6,996 nt of DNA from an uncultured Woeseiaceae bacterium (GTDB lineage Bacteria; Pseudomonadota; Gammaproteobacteria; Woeseiales; Woeseiaceae). Under the pieces are notes generated by a model. It saw only the letters and a program-made list of their open reading frames with translations. It had not been told where the DNA came from and did not search any database. The stretch spans positions 1 through 6,996 of the forward strand of contig CAMYMP010000722.1 of NCBI GenBank assembly GCA_947259435.1. The letters are read 5' to 3'. Position 1 is the first letter of the stretch; each line of letters starts with the position of its first letter. Positions 1 through 6,204 of the stretch are shown piece by piece. The position numbers and the translations under genes are program-made.

Positions 1-1790
1 GTGCTCATCCAGATCCAGCCGGCATCGTCGAACTGCACGCCATAGATAACGTCATTCGCCAGCCCGTCCTTATGTGACGTATTCGCGAATGTAATCGAGT
101 TTGGGTCGTCGATGTCGCCGACGACGCGGTCGAGACCACCGCCCTGCGTTCCCACCCAGACATTGCCATCGCTATCGACATTGACTGCATATACCGTATC
201 GGCCGCCAGCGTCTTCGGGTCGTCCGGGTCGTGGCGGAAGTGATGGAAACGCTTCGTTTTGCGGTCGAACAAATTCAAGCCGCCGGCGTCCGTACCCACC
301 CACATTTTGCCGCTGGCGTCTTCGGCAAAACTGGTAATTCGATTGCTGCTTACCGAATAGAGGTCCTCAGGATTTGAGGAAAAGTTTTCAAAGTCGTCAG
401 TCTTCGGGTTGTAGCGGCTGATGCCGCCGCCGAATGTGCCCACCCAAACGAGCCCGGCCCGGTCTTCATACATCGTCATGATGCCGTTGGCACCGAGGCT
501 ATTTGGATTCTGAGCATCATGCCGATAGTTCGTGGATTCGCCCGTGCCCAAGCTAAGGCGCGTGATGCCGTTCATCATCGTGCCGACCCAAATGTCACCA
601 TCGCGGCCGCGCATCAGGCTCATAACCCGATCGCCGGCGATCTGATGGTCGCCATCGGCGTCCGCTCGATATTTCGTAATCTCACCACTGCCGCGGTTAA
701 CAGCGTTCAGTCCGTCACCGAATGTTGCAACCCAGAGCGTTCCGGCGCCGTCGTCAACAAATCCCATGACGTTCGGCTGACTCACGCCATCCGCCGAAAT
801 TTCCTTCGCCGGCTTGAAGCCATAGCCCCAGGTTCGCGGATTCCACTTGTTGAGGCCATGCGACTTCGTTCCGATCCACATCAGGCCACTGCGGTCCTGG
901 TAGATGGACGAAATATCGTTGTCTCCCAGACTCGACGTGTCTGTGCTGTCCGCCGTGTAACGTACCGCTCTTCCAGAGGACCGGTCGACGAGATTCAGGC
1001 CCGCCGTCGTGCCAACCCAAAGCCGGCCATCGCTGTCCTCGAAAATACTCGACACTCGATTCCCCGAGATGGTCTTCGGGTCATCTGCGTCGTGAATGAA
1101 GTGTTCAAACGAGCTGTCGGCGCGATTCAGCCGACTCAGTCCGCCGCCGTAAGTTCCGATCCACAGTTGACCATCCGAGTCTTCTGCAACCGCGCGCACA
1201 CTGTGCGGGCTGATTGATGTTTCATCAGCTTCGTCCGGCGTGTATGTCTCGAACATGTTGGTCTTCGTATCCAACCTGGTCAGACCGTGATCACCGCCTA
1301 CCCAGAGCGACCCGACTGCGTCCTGATGGAGCGCATATATAGTGCCCGGAGCGCCGTTCGCGCCAATATTGAAATGAGTGAACGTTTCAGTCGTCGGATC
1401 AAATCGGTCGAGGCCAGCGTCGCGCGTGCCTATCCAGATGATCCCGGCTTCATCGACAAGCAGCCGGCGGATGACGTTGCCGGAAATACTGTTGTCGGCC
1501 ACGGCGTCGTGTCTGAAAGTTCTGACTCGCCCGGTTTCGCGATTCAGCTTTGCCAGTCCGCCGCCATTTGTCGCAACCCAAAGACTGCCATCATTGCCTT
1601 CCGCGATGTCGAAAATGAAATCGTTGGCCAGGGCGTTTACGTTGCCGCGCTCACGTTTGTAGTGGTTGAATTCATAACCATCGTAGCTGTTGAGGCCATT
1701 CTCCGTGCCAAACCACATCCTGCCGTCGGAGTCCTGGAGGACCGTGAGCACGTTACTTTGTGAAAGTCCGTTGTCGAGCGTCAGGTGCTC
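1..1790 (-). repeat. In-gene 48-residue (144-bp) propeller blade repeats
   Basis: The Trp of successive blades is spaced 45, 48, 44, 47, 48, 47, 48, 48, 48, 48, 48 and 49 residues apart, so the DNA has a period near 144 bp. Related stretches such as GGCGGCGGACTG recur at nucleotide level. Blades are diverged rather than identical, so the array is old and not a recent tandem expansion. The periodic coding also explains long open frames on the opposite strand here. Confidence 0.8.
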
Positions 1791-1913
1791 GAAACGCATT
1801 GGATGATCCGTGTTATCTGCGCTGATCGCTGGCGGACTCGCGATAAAGCCCAGAAATAGTGCGATACTCAATGATAGGTCGGCACGCCTCGCATTCTTTA
1901 TTCTTGCCAACAT
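1..1913 (-). CDS. Secreted Reg_prop beta-propeller sensor protein, N-terminal part (3' end outside window)
   Basis: The frame is open from ATG 1913-1911 to the window edge (637 full codons, no stop), so this is the amino-terminal part of a larger protein. Residues 1-32 look like a signal peptide: basic n-region (ARIKNARR), hydrophobic core (LSLSIALFLGFIA), cleavage near A29-A32. Residues ~41-635 contain 12 complete Reg_prop-type blades, each with a D.G.LW(V/I)GT..GGL.R.(N/D) core, with Trp at 67, 112, 160, 204, 251, 299, 346, 394, 442, 490, 538 and 586; a 13th begins at W635. This suggests two seven-bladed propellers, as in the periplasmic sensor part of hybrid two-component systems or propeller-GGDEF proteins. 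Known relatives continue with Y_Y_Y, a membrane helix and a GGDEF or histidine-kinase domain; none is visible here. A GTG at 1934-1932 after AGGA is an alternative in-frame start. The propeller call is firm; the output domain is unknown. Confidence 0.9.
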   Translation of the reverse strand, partial: MLARIKNARRADLSLSIALFLGFIASPPAISADNTDHPMRFEHLTLDNGLSQSNVLTVLQDSDGRMWFGTENGLNSYDGYEFNHYKRERGNVNALANDFIFDIAEGNDGSLWVATNGGGLAKLNRETGRVRTFRHDAVADNSISGNVIRRLLVDEAGIIWIGTRDAGLDRFDPTTETFTHFNIGANGAPGTIYALHQDAVGSLWVGGDHGLTRLDTKTNMFETYTPDEADETSISPHSVRAVAEDSDGQLWIGTYGGGLSRLNRADSSFEHFIHDADDPKTISGNRVSSIFEDSDGRLWVGTTAGLNLVDRSSGRAVRYTADSTDTSSLGDNDISSIYQDRSGLMWIGTKSHGLNKWNPRTWGYGFKPAKEISADGVSQPNVMGFVDDGAGTLWVATFGDGLNAVNRGSGEITKYRADADGDHQIAGDRVMSLMRGRDGDIWVGTMMNGITRLSLGTGESTNYRHDAQNPNSLGANGIMTMYEDRAGLVWVGTFGGGISRYNPKTDDFENFSSNPEDLYSVSSNRITSFAEDASGKMWVGTDAGGLNLFDRKTKRFHHFRHDPDDPKTLAADTVYAVNVDSDGNVWVGTQGGGLDRVVGDIDDPNSITFANTSHKDGLANDVIYGVQFDDAGWIWMS

Positions 1914-1941
1914 AGCTAGAGTCCGCCCATCCACGCATTCC

Positions 1942-1970
1942 TGTACATGCCCGCTCTCCCTCTAAGTCAG
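1942..1970 (-). promoter_or_regulatory. Weak candidate sigma70-like promoter of the propeller gene
   Basis: On the minus strand CTGACT (1970-1965, 4 of 6 to TTGACA) is followed after 17 bases by TGTACA (1947-1942, 3 of 6 to TATAAT). This would place the transcript start about 20 bases before ATG 1913. The match is poor and the call rests largely on its position directly downstream of the phased repeats at 1977-2006. It could be chance. Confidence 0.22.
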
Positions 1971-1976
1971 GGATGT

Positions 1977-2006
1977 ATTAGGCGCTATTGGCGTGGATTA
2001 GGCGTC
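1977..2006. repeat. Three 10-bp phased repeats (ATTAGGCG-type) upstream of the propeller gene
   Basis: ATTAGGCG occurs at 1977-1984 and 1997-2004, with the near-copy ATTGGCG at 1987-1993. The three units begin exactly 10 bases apart, about one helical turn, so they present the same face of DNA. They lie 64-93 bases upstream of the propeller ATG and just beyond the candidate -35 element, where an activator would sit. A function as a protein-binding site is inference. Confidence 0.45.
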
Positions 2007-2049
2007 GATCAGATTCCGCACGACTGCCGCAAAAGTGTGACGCGGTTCA

Positions 2050-2079
2050 AATAACGGCCCGGTTAAAACGGGGCTTATT
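2050..2079 (-). terminator. Hairpin directly after the GGDEF-EAL operon stop codon
   Basis: Read on the minus strand, AATAAGCCC (2079-2071) can pair with GGGC and TTATT (2060-2057 and 2054-2050), with a two-base CG bulge and a 10-base loop. That gives nine base pairs starting one base after the TAA at 2083-2081. An alternative inner pairing is CCCG with CGGG. Only a short T-rich tail (TTATTTG) follows, so this would be a weak intrinsic terminator or a 3'-end stabilising hairpin. Confidence 0.4.
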
Positions 2080-2080
2080 G

Positions 2081-3973
2081 TTAAGTTTGGCGAAGCCTCC
2101 GGACAAACGCTGCGAATGCATCAGGTGCCAGTGGTTTAGTGCTGAGAAAGCCCTGGTACGCGTCGCATCCCAGCTCCCGAAGAACGCTTAGCTGCGCTTC
2201 GGTCTCAATGCCCTCCGCCACGACGATCAGCTTGAGTCGCTGTCCAAGCGCGATCATTGCAGAGGCAATTGCGGCGTCTTTGCCATCATCGGCAAGACCG
2301 GCAATGTATGAACGGTCAATCTTGAGAACATCAATGGGCAGATCTTTCAGGTACGCGATCGCTGAATCGCCGGTACCAAAGTCATCGATTGACAATTTGA
2401 CGCCGAGACTCCTGAGCTCTTGAAGATGCTTGATGACTTCGTAGTCTCCGGAAAGCACACCACGCTCACTGATTTCCAGCTCGAGTTCGCCAGGATTAAT
2501 TTCGTATTTCGCGAGAATCCGCCGTACCGATAATGAAAAATCGCTGCTCATCAGCTGGACCTTGGCCACATTGACACAAAAATATGGCAGCGCCATGTCG
2601 GAATCCCGCCAGTCGGCAAACTGCCGGCAGGCGAGGTCGAGCGCAAACTCACCCATGCGAATCATCAGTCCCGATTCTTCGGCGACGGCAACGAACTCTT
2701 CCGTCGGAATGTGGCTTCCACCTGGTTGCGGCCATCGCAGCAATGCTTCAGCTGCCCGCAGTTGTCCCGTTGCCACGTCCAGAATTGGTTGATAGGTGAG
2801 CGACAGCTCATCTTTCTCCAGGGCCTCGTGCAGCATGTGCTCAATTTTCAGTTTGCGTACCGCTGCCCTATCCATCGCGGAGCAGTAATATTTAAACCCG
2901 CCACCGCGGCTCTGTGCATCCCGCATCGCATTATCGGCACGTTGAAGCAAGCTATCGACATCGTCGGCGTCCTGAGGATATAAAGCGACCCCAAGGCATG
3001 CAGAAAAATACACGACTTGCCCGTTTACCTGAATGGGACGAGACAATGTCTCTAATAGCTGTTGCTGGAAAGTCGTAAGCGAATCGTCGCGACCCGAATG
3101 CGTCATCATCAGGCCAAATCGAAACTGGTCCAGAATTCCAATTGCAGCTGTACGCAGGCCGGTGTCCGACGATTCGAAGCTGTCCCCTGCATTGCCCAGG
3201 CAATCGCCCAGGTTGCGACCGATCTGGGTGAGGATCCGGTCAGCTTGCCCCTGTCCCATGGCTTCGATGACCAACCGGAAACGCGTGAAACCGATTACGA
3301 ATACCGCCAGAGTAGTGCCATCGCGCTCGCTCGCCCGCATGCCGCGCCGGAGTAGATCCATGAATTTGCCTTTATTAGGCAGCCCCGTAAGCGGTTCGAA
3401 GCTTTCCTGGCTCCGCAGACGTTTACGGGCTGTATTCGCGAGCACGAGCGCCTCTTTCAACGCGACGTTGGCGGCATCGAACGACATTTGTCTGTTTTTC
3501 AGTTGCAGAGCAAGCCTGGCGCGATTGCCAATGATTTGCCATTCGTAGGGTTTGCGCGCGACTTCAAATGCTCCCGATTCCAGCGCTGATTTGAATTCGC
3601 GTGGATTGGCACACAGCACGATAACGGCAGCGCTCAAATCGGCTGCGTCAAGCAGTGTCTGGTACACGGGAACCCCGCCGGTGCCGGTTATTGCTGCTTC
3701 TACAACAATGATGTCCGGTGCCATGTTTCTCGCAATTTCCAGTGCGTTGGCCGGGTCAGATGGTACGGTCGCCTGCAGTCCGGACTGGCCAAGCCATCTG
3801 GGGCCCCATTTTCTCGAGTTGCTATCCCGGCATATAAGCAGCGCCGTGCCACCCTGCTCTTCCAGAGCATCATCAGCGGTATCGACCGGCAACGACAGCT
3901 TCCTGATCGTTTGCGTAAGGTCGATAGACTCCGGGCCAGGCCCTGAATCGGGTTTTGTCGAAGAGTCAGTCAC
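2081..3973 (-). CDS. Receiver-like/degenerate GGDEF/EAL protein, probable c-di-GMP phosphodiesterase
   Basis: 630 residues, GTG start. Residues ~42-155 form a receiver-like domain: K141-P142 is kept, but the acceptor Asp is replaced by E92 (PDIIVVE) and the beta-4 Ser/Thr by C121. A helical linker (~156-190) leads to GGDEF at ~192-365, where GGDEF reads ILDQF (280-284), the metal-site DLDRF reads GFTRF (228-232) and no RxxD I-site is present; cyclase activity is therefore unlikely. The EAL domain (~375-630) keeps the residues known to bind metal and c-di-GMP in this family: E409 (EALLRW), N468, E500, D530-D531 (DDFGTG), K551, D566, E587 and Q607 (YQGF). Expected reaction: hydrolysis of c-di-GMP to pGpG in the cytoplasm. 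No membrane segment is seen. GTG is chosen because it overlaps the upstream stop and follows a good ribosome site. The layout recalls FimX, but FimX has a PAS domain and a degenerate EAL. Confidence 0.93.
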   Translation of the reverse strand: MTDSSTKPDSGPGPESIDLTQTIRKLSLPVDTADDALEEQGGTALLICRDSNSRKWGPRWLGQSGLQATVPSDPANALEIARNMAPDIIVVEAAITGTGGVPVYQTLLDAADLSAAVIVLCANPREFKSALESGAFEVARKPYEWQIIGNRARLALQLKNRQMSFDAANVALKEALVLANTARKRLRSQESFEPLTGLPNKGKFMDLLRRGMRASERDGTTLAVFVIGFTRFRLVIEAMGQGQADRILTQIGRNLGDCLGNAGDSFESSDTGLRTAAIGILDQFRFGLMMTHSGRDDSLTTFQQQLLETLSRPIQVNGQVVYFSACLGVALYPQDADDVDSLLQRADNAMRDAQSRGGGFKYYCSAMDRAAVRKLKIEHMLHEALEKDELSLTYQPILDVATGQLRAAEALLRWPQPGGSHIPTEEFVAVAEESGLMIRMGEFALDLACRQFADWRDSDMALPYFCVNVAKVQLMSSDFSLSVRRILAKYEINPGELELEISERGVLSGDYEVIKHLQELRSLGVKLSIDDFGTGDSAIAYLKDLPIDVLKIDRSYIAGLADDGKDAAIASAMIALGQRLKLIVVAEGIETEAQLSVLRELGCDAYQGFLSTKPLAPDAFAAFVRRLRQT

Positions 3974-3985
3974 CGCAGGCTCTCC
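3970..3985 (-). promoter_or_regulatory. GTGA stop/start overlap with ribosome site: translational coupling of the two EAL genes
   Basis: The upstream gene ends with TGA (3972-3970) and the downstream gene starts with GTG (3973-3971), sharing GTGA. GGAGAG (3985-3980) lies inside the end of the upstream gene, six bases before the GTG, which is ideal Shine-Dalgarno spacing and supports this start. Ribosomes finishing the first gene could re-initiate on the second, keeping the two proteins in proportion. Confidence 0.8.
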
Positions 3986-5685
3986 ACGTTTTCTTGGCGC
4001 CCAGTGACCGAGTTCAGATAGTTCATGGTCTCACTGTCAGTCATTGGTGTACTGAACAAAAAGCCCTGTAGATAATGGCAACCCTGATCGCGCAATATTC
4101 GTGCCTGAATTTCGGTTTCCACGCCCTCGGCAACGACCTCGATGCCGAGTTCCCTGGCCATGGCGATTGCCGCCGCGCAGGCTGCCTTGTCACGATCGTT
4201 ACTTGCCAGATTGGACACCAGCGTATTATCGATCTTTATCGCATCAACCGGGCTTTGCGACAGGTGCACCAGCGAACACGAACCGATACCGAAATCGTCG
4301 ACAACAATTCTGACGCCAAGTGCCTTCAGCTTTTTGCAGGTCGCGTAGTCTGTCAGCACTTCGCGAAATAACATATGTTCTTTGATTTCGAGATCGACAT
4401 TAGACGGATCGGTATCGGTGTTTGCCAAAATCGTTGCGATACGCTCGGCGACACCGTCACTGACCAACTCCTGCGCCGACAGGTTTATTGCGACACGAAT
4501 GTTTGTGTGTCCCGCATTGTGCCAGGCCTGCAATTGTACACAGGCATGCTTAAGAACCCACTGGCCGATCGGCAGAATGAGCCCGGTGCGCTCCGCAACC
4601 CGGACGATTTTTCGGGTCGGTTGTGTGCCGAGAATAGTCTCGGGCCAGCGTAGTAACGCTTCAACGACTGTCGGCGTACCGGTATTGGCTTCAACGATCG
4701 GCAGAAAATTCAAAGCGTACTCGTTGCGGTCCAAAGCTGATTTCAGTTCCAGCTCGAGATCTTTTCTTTGCAATGTCCGCAGCCTGACCGTTCCCGAATG
4801 AAATTTGAATGCTGCCGACGGGTCGTTACGTGCGTCCTCCATCGCACCGATCGCATTTTCAAATAGTGCGGCCGGGTCCATACCGTCCTGTGGGAACAAG
4901 GCCACACCGCCGCAAGCGCGTACGGTCACGGTGCGCGCGCCTACAGTCGCCGGCTGTTTGAGATCAGACACCAGTCGGGAAACAACAGCTTCCGCGTCTT
5001 CGCCGCTTTCGATACTGGGCAAGACGACGCTAAACTGCCGATAGTCCGTACGTGCCGCGACTGAGTAACGTTCGTAGTCCGTCGCGTTTTCATCATTCGA
5101 TCCGCGCAGGTGCTTTGTCAAACGCGTCGCCAGCTGTTTCAACACTTCGTCCTGTTGGGCCAGGTTCAGTACATAGCCATGATCGTCGAACTGACCCACG
5201 TGAATGCAGATCATTGCAGCGCGACCCTCTTTGAGCCGCTGCAGATCGGTAATTTTTCGCAGCTCGTTGAACAAATACTCCCGATTCGGGAGCCCTGTTG
5301 CATCATCGGTGTAAGCCAGCTGACGGGCCCGCGAGAACGCCACTCTCTGCGCCGACAGGTCGCGGACGATCACCAATACACGGTCGCGGCCCTGAGGAAC
5401 GAAGATGAATTCGTTAGCCAGGCCGGCTGCGGTATTTTCGATTTCCAGACTGTGGGAGCGGCGATTGCGCACCGCCCGCTTTAGTGAATCGTGGATTCTG
5501 TCTGTCAGCTCTGCGGGCCACAGGTCGTTGATCGATAACGCATCGGCGTTGGAAGTCAGTCCGTCGCGGAGCGACTCCGGAGCCTCGAGGACGCTACAAA
5601 CGGATCCGGCCTGAGTGACGATCAGGACCAGATTGTCATCCGTGCAATGGGCGGAATTCGGCTCCGCTTCGTCGTCCCTAACCAT
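3970..5685 (-). CDS. PAS-like/degenerate GGDEF/EAL protein, probable c-di-GMP phosphodiesterase
   Basis: 571 residues from ATG 5685-5683; the frame above it is closed by TGA with no ATG, GTG or TTG between. Residues ~17-112 resemble a PAS domain: a buried start (NLVLIVTQAGSV) and a closing strand RDRVLVIVRDLSAQR that runs into a helix. The GGDEF region (~125-300) keeps the opening ATGLPNREYLF, but GGDEF reads DYRQF (214-218), the metal-site DLDRF reads HVGQF (162-166) and the I-site is absent, so no cyclase activity is expected. The EAL domain (~308-550) keeps E342 (EALLRW), N401, E433, D463-D464, K484, D499, E520 and Q540, so it should cleave c-di-GMP to pGpG. Two oddities: the usual YQPI strand reads FLPI (327-330), and loop 6 DDFGTGYSS reads DDFGIGSCS (463-471), which may lower or tune activity. 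Cytoplasmic, with no membrane segment. First gene of the pair. Confidence 0.93.
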   Translation of the reverse strand: MVRDDEAEPNSAHCTDDNLVLIVTQAGSVCSVLEAPESLRDGLTSNADALSINDLWPAELTDRIHDSLKRAVRNRRSHSLEIENTAAGLANEFIFVPQGRDRVLVIVRDLSAQRVAFSRARQLAYTDDATGLPNREYLFNELRKITDLQRLKEGRAAMICIHVGQFDDHGYVLNLAQQDEVLKQLATRLTKHLRGSNDENATDYERYSVAARTDYRQFSVVLPSIESGEDAEAVVSRLVSDLKQPATVGARTVTVRACGGVALFPQDGMDPAALFENAIGAMEDARNDPSAAFKFHSGTVRLRTLQRKDLELELKSALDRNEYALNFLPIVEANTGTPTVVEALLRWPETILGTQPTRKIVRVAERTGLILPIGQWVLKHACVQLQAWHNAGHTNIRVAINLSAQELVSDGVAERIATILANTDTDPSNVDLEIKEHMLFREVLTDYATCKKLKALGVRIVVDDFGIGSCSLVHLSQSPVDAIKIDNTLVSNLASNDRDKAACAAAIAMARELGIEVVAEGVETEIQARILRDQGCHYLQGFLFSTPMTDSETMNYLNSVTGRQENVESLR

Positions 5686-5719
5686 CCATCGAAAGCCTGT
5701 GATCTGCGCGCTTGCGGAG

Positions 5720-5749
5720 ATTATCGGTTGCCTCGTGACGCCGCGTCAC
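5720..5749 (-). promoter_or_regulatory. Candidate sigma70 promoter of the EAL gene pair
   Basis: On the minus strand GTGACG (5749-5744, 4 of 6 to TTGACA) and GATAAT (5725-5720, 5 of 6 to TATAAT) are separated by 18 bases. Transcription would start near 5713, leaving a leader of about 28 bases before ATG 5685. The -35 element is one arm of the palindrome at 5735-5749, so a bound protein would compete with or contact RNA polymerase. Prediction by eye only. Confidence 0.4.
5735..5749. promoter_or_regulatory. Perfect 15-bp palindrome, candidate operator
   Basis: GTGACGC and GCGTCAC flank a single central base, giving a perfect 7+1+7 dyad 50-64 bases upstream of the first EAL gene's ATG. It resembles a CRP/Clp site (TGTGA-N6-TCACA), but the minus strand reads TGTGA-N7-TCAC, one base too wide, so it is not a canonical site for that family. 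A dimeric regulator is the likeliest user; its identity is unknown. Confidence 0.5.
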
Positions 5750-6017
5750 ATATATCTCTCCGATATGAGACGTGGATCATGCTTTTGGCGTGAAAACGCC
5801 GAAGCAGCCTGCCGGCATCACCATCGTGAATGGCCGCAACGGACTCATGTTTCACCATAGCCGAAACGGCCAGGGCGTCGAACACCGGCCGGAGTGGATT
5901 TTAGGGATTCCTTCCCGCTTCGGTTGGACATGAACTCCAAAATGGGCGTCATTTTGCTCGCCGACAATTATGGTCAAAAGTCCTCACATGTAGCAGTAGC
6001 AAGGGTTCCAGCCCGAT
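5750..6017. other. Divergent intergenic region with small hairpins, no gene recognised
   Basis: No convincing gene is seen on either strand. Two tiny frames on the plus strand (ATG at 5830, 24 codons; ATG at 5931, 31 codons) lack recognisable content. Short dyads are present: GGCGT-GAAA-ACGCC at 5787-5800, GCCG-AAA-CGGC at 5860-5870, and the palindrome CCGGCCGG at 5885-5892. Together with 6018-6204 this is the shared upstream region of two divergent transcription units. Confidence 0.5.
5787..5800 (+). other. Five-base-pair hairpin with a GAAA tetraloop
   Basis: GGCGT (5787-5791) pairs with ACGCC (5796-5800) around GAAA, a stable GNRA loop if transcribed from the plus strand. Read from the minus strand the loop is TTTC. 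No transcript is known to cover it, and the stem is short enough to be chance. Confidence 0.25.
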
Positions 6018-6046
6018 TTGAGTGAAAAAACTGTTAACTCGCTCAA
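6018..6046. promoter_or_regulatory. Imperfect dyad upstream of the DUF11 gene
   Basis: TTGAGTG (6018-6024) and CGCTCAA (6040-6046) are inverted repeats with one mismatch, which would be a G-U pair in RNA, separated by 15 bases. The dyad sits seven bases upstream of the LacI-like palindrome, so the two could form a compound control site. Function is inference. Confidence 0.3.
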
Positions 6047-6052
6047 CTTATT

Positions 6053-6066
6053 TGGAAGCGCTTCCC
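6053..6066. promoter_or_regulatory. LacI-family-like operator palindrome
   Basis: GGAAGCGCTTCC at 6054-6065 is a perfect 12-bp palindrome with a central CG. With flanking bases it reads TGGAAGCGCTTCCC, one base from a symmetric TGGAAGCGCTTCCA. LacI/GalR-family operators share the pattern TG.AA.CG.TT.CA. It lies just upstream of a good -10 hexamer, a position suited to repression. No LacI-type gene is in the window. Confidence 0.45.
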
Positions 6067-6069
6067 GAC

Positions 6070-6075
6070 TAGAAT
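6070..6075 (+). promoter_or_regulatory. Candidate -10 element (TAGAAT) for the DUF11 gene
   Basis: TAGAAT matches TATAAT in five of six bases. The -35 region 16-18 bases upstream (around CTTATT, 6047-6052) is poor, so the promoter would need an activator or is not sigma70-type. The element falls four bases after the LacI-like palindrome and about 130 bases before ATG 6205, or 25 bases before the alternative ATG at 6100. Confidence 0.3.
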
Positions 6076-6204
6076 TACGTCACTTATTTATGGGACGAGA
6101 TGTTCGAGCGCAAGGGTAATTGGACCCCGAATCGGTTCGGCGGAACAGGCGGATTCGAAGCTGGCGCGCAAAAGCGCTCGCTTGTGAAAACTCTGGTAGT
6201 GAAT

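Noticed and set aside
519..1763. Long plus-strand open frames (232 codons at 519-1217 and 158 codons at 1287-1763)
   Set aside because: They lie wholly antisense to the 637-codon propeller frame, show no recognisable domain and no hydrophobic or motif pattern. They follow from the 144-bp periodic, GC-rich coding on the other strand.
2139..5614. Many plus-strand open frames of 60-171 codons opposite the two EAL genes
   Set aside because: They are antisense shadows of genes with clear catalytic motifs. The translations are rich in Arg, Ser, Pro and Ala with no family signature.
5735..5750. Canonical CRP/Clp binding site
   Set aside because: The half-sites TGTGA and TCAC are seven bases apart instead of six, and the last base of the second half-site does not match.
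5830..6026. Two small plus-strand frames (24 codons from 5830, 31 codons from 5931)
   Set aside because: Too short, with no strong ribosome site and no recognisable peptide features.
6100..6204. Possible class I c-di-GMP (GEMM) riboswitch before the DUF11 gene
   Set aside because: Scraps such as GCGCAAGGGTAA, GCGCAAAAGC and CTGGTAG recall GEMM segments, and the context is tempting. However, the conserved core strings, tetraloop and receptor pairing do not line up, so the likeness is treated as chance. A covariance-model scan would settle it.
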